Positions 63,504 through 64,000 of a stretch of 64,000 nucleotides of DNA are shown here, piece by piece. The DNA is taken from contig JAEYVY010000017.1 of assembly GCA_023429375.1 (NCBI GenBank), forward strand, positions 1-64,000. The letters run 5' to 3'. Position numbers and translations under genes: made by a program. How positions within the stretch are numbered: position 1 is the stretch's first letter; each line of letters begins with the position of its first letter. Source of the DNA: Bacteroidota bacterium (GTDB lineage Bacteria > Bacteroidota > Bacteroidia > Bacteroidales > Tannerellaceae). Under the pieces are notes generated by a model that was not told the origin of the DNA, made no database searches, and worked only from the letters and a program-made list of their open reading frames with translations.

Positions 63504-64000
63504 ATGATAAGAAAGGCAATATTTTCAATTTTACTATTGATATTTTCACTTTTGGCTTTTGCGCAGATCAATACGGATAGAGTGCTAACCATAGGTCGTA
63601 ATGCCCTTTATTTTGAAGATTATGTACTGTCAATACAGTATTTTAATCAGGTAATAAAAGCAAAACCATGGATGGCTGAACCGTATTTTTATCGTGCCGT
63701 TGCTAAAGTGAACCTGGATGATTTTAAGGGGGCCGAGGAAGACTGTACTTTATGTCTTCAGCGGAACCCCTTTTTAGTTCAAGCTTATTTTGCACGAGGT
63801 ATTGCCCGTCAAAGCCAGGAGAATTACAAGGAAGCTATTGCTGACTATGCAAAAGGGTTGGAACTGAAGCCGGGTGATAGGCAAATGTTGGTGAATATGG
63901 CTGTTGCCTATATTCAAAATAAAGACTACGACGGTGCCGAAAAGGTATTTGAAACCCTAATTGATGCATATCCAAAGTATGCCATGAATTATATGACACG
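63504..64000 (+). CDS. Secreted TPR-repeat protein (partial)
   Basis: The first ~165 codons are present; the gene runs off the window. A signal peptide (hydrophobic residues ~5-20, ending AFAQ) is followed by at least three TPR-like units: YFEDYVLSIQYFNQVIKAKP, PYFYRAVAKVNLDDFKGAEE and AYFARGIARQSQENYKEAIA. TPR proteins act as periplasmic scaffolds; the partner is unknown. Confidence 0.85.
   Translation, partial: MIRKAIFSILLLIFSLLAFAQINTDRVLTIGRNALYFEDYVLSIQYFNQVIKAKPWMAEPYFYRAVAKVNLDDFKGAEEDCTLCLQRNPFLVQAYFARGIARQSQENYKEAIADYAKGLELKPGDRQMLVNMAVAYIQNKDYDGAEKVFETLIDAYPKYAMNYMT

Overview
The window reads as a chromosome segment of a Bacteroidales bacterium close to Bacteroides or Parabacteroides. 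Upstream of many genes there is the Bacteroidetes -7 box TAnnTTTG, sometimes with a TTG or TTTG -33 element about 18-20 nt before it. Gene content also fits: an arginine operon with a Bacteroidales-type GNAT acyltransferase, an anaerobic sulfatase-maturase, an abundant OmpA-type porin, a C4-dicarboxylate (Dcu) carrier, a biotin-dependent acyl-CoA carboxylase and a Fe-type SOD. Together these point to an anaerobic fumarate- and propionate-metabolising glycan user. One protein ends in a type IX secretion (Por) sorting domain. No prophage, CRISPR array or intact insertion sequence is visible; the only mobile trace is a short transposase fossil beside the initiator tRNA gene.

Layout. 1-5.2 kb: tail of a Gfo/Idh-type oxidoreductase, then the minus-strand arginine operon argR-GNAT-argG-argC-argD with paired ARG-box-like operators, the transposase fossil and tRNA-fMet. 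5.3-10.4 kb: tetR-KASIII-fabG-RluA on plus, MATE exporter and secreted cyclophilin on minus. 10.5-15.5 kb: anaerobic sulfatase maturase followed by a Tat-signal TldD and a signal-less TldE, then sod on minus. 15.8-20.2 kb: three overlapping genes SGNH-SGNH-MBOAT, a probable polysaccharide O-acetylation machine. 20.1-31.4 kb: MscS channel, membrane-anchored nuclease, an outer-membrane barrel gene with a very large beta-helix/InlB-repeat/T9SS surface protein, a secreted EEP-family enzyme with a beta-helix lipoprotein, and PepD.

31.5-44.6 kb: envelope biogenesis (small membrane protein, Skp, MtgA, LipB, TamB, OmpA) and nucleotide-sugar genes (gmd, fcl, rfbA), then DedA and a DUF486 protein. 44.7-51.7 kb: tRNA-His, folD, ffh, dcuB, a GH29 fucosidase lipoprotein and a 6-bladed beta-propeller protein. 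52-59 kb: a radical-SAM/DUF4130 pair of unknown (putatively DNA repair) role, a lipoprotein, an AddB-like nuclease and a 2-hydroxyacid-dehydrogenase-like protein lacking the usual catalytic residues. 59-64 kb: initiating sugar-phosphate transferase, ruvX, def, acyl-CoA carboxylase beta subunit with biotin carrier, and a TPR protein cut by the window end.

The observations I would follow first are: a family of three dispersed intergenic palindromic repeats with compensatory base changes in the stem; a tamB reading frame with no ATG, GTG or TTG ahead of its membrane anchor; the maturase-TldD-TldE cluster in which only TldD carries a Tat signal; and the radical-SAM/DUF4130 pair.
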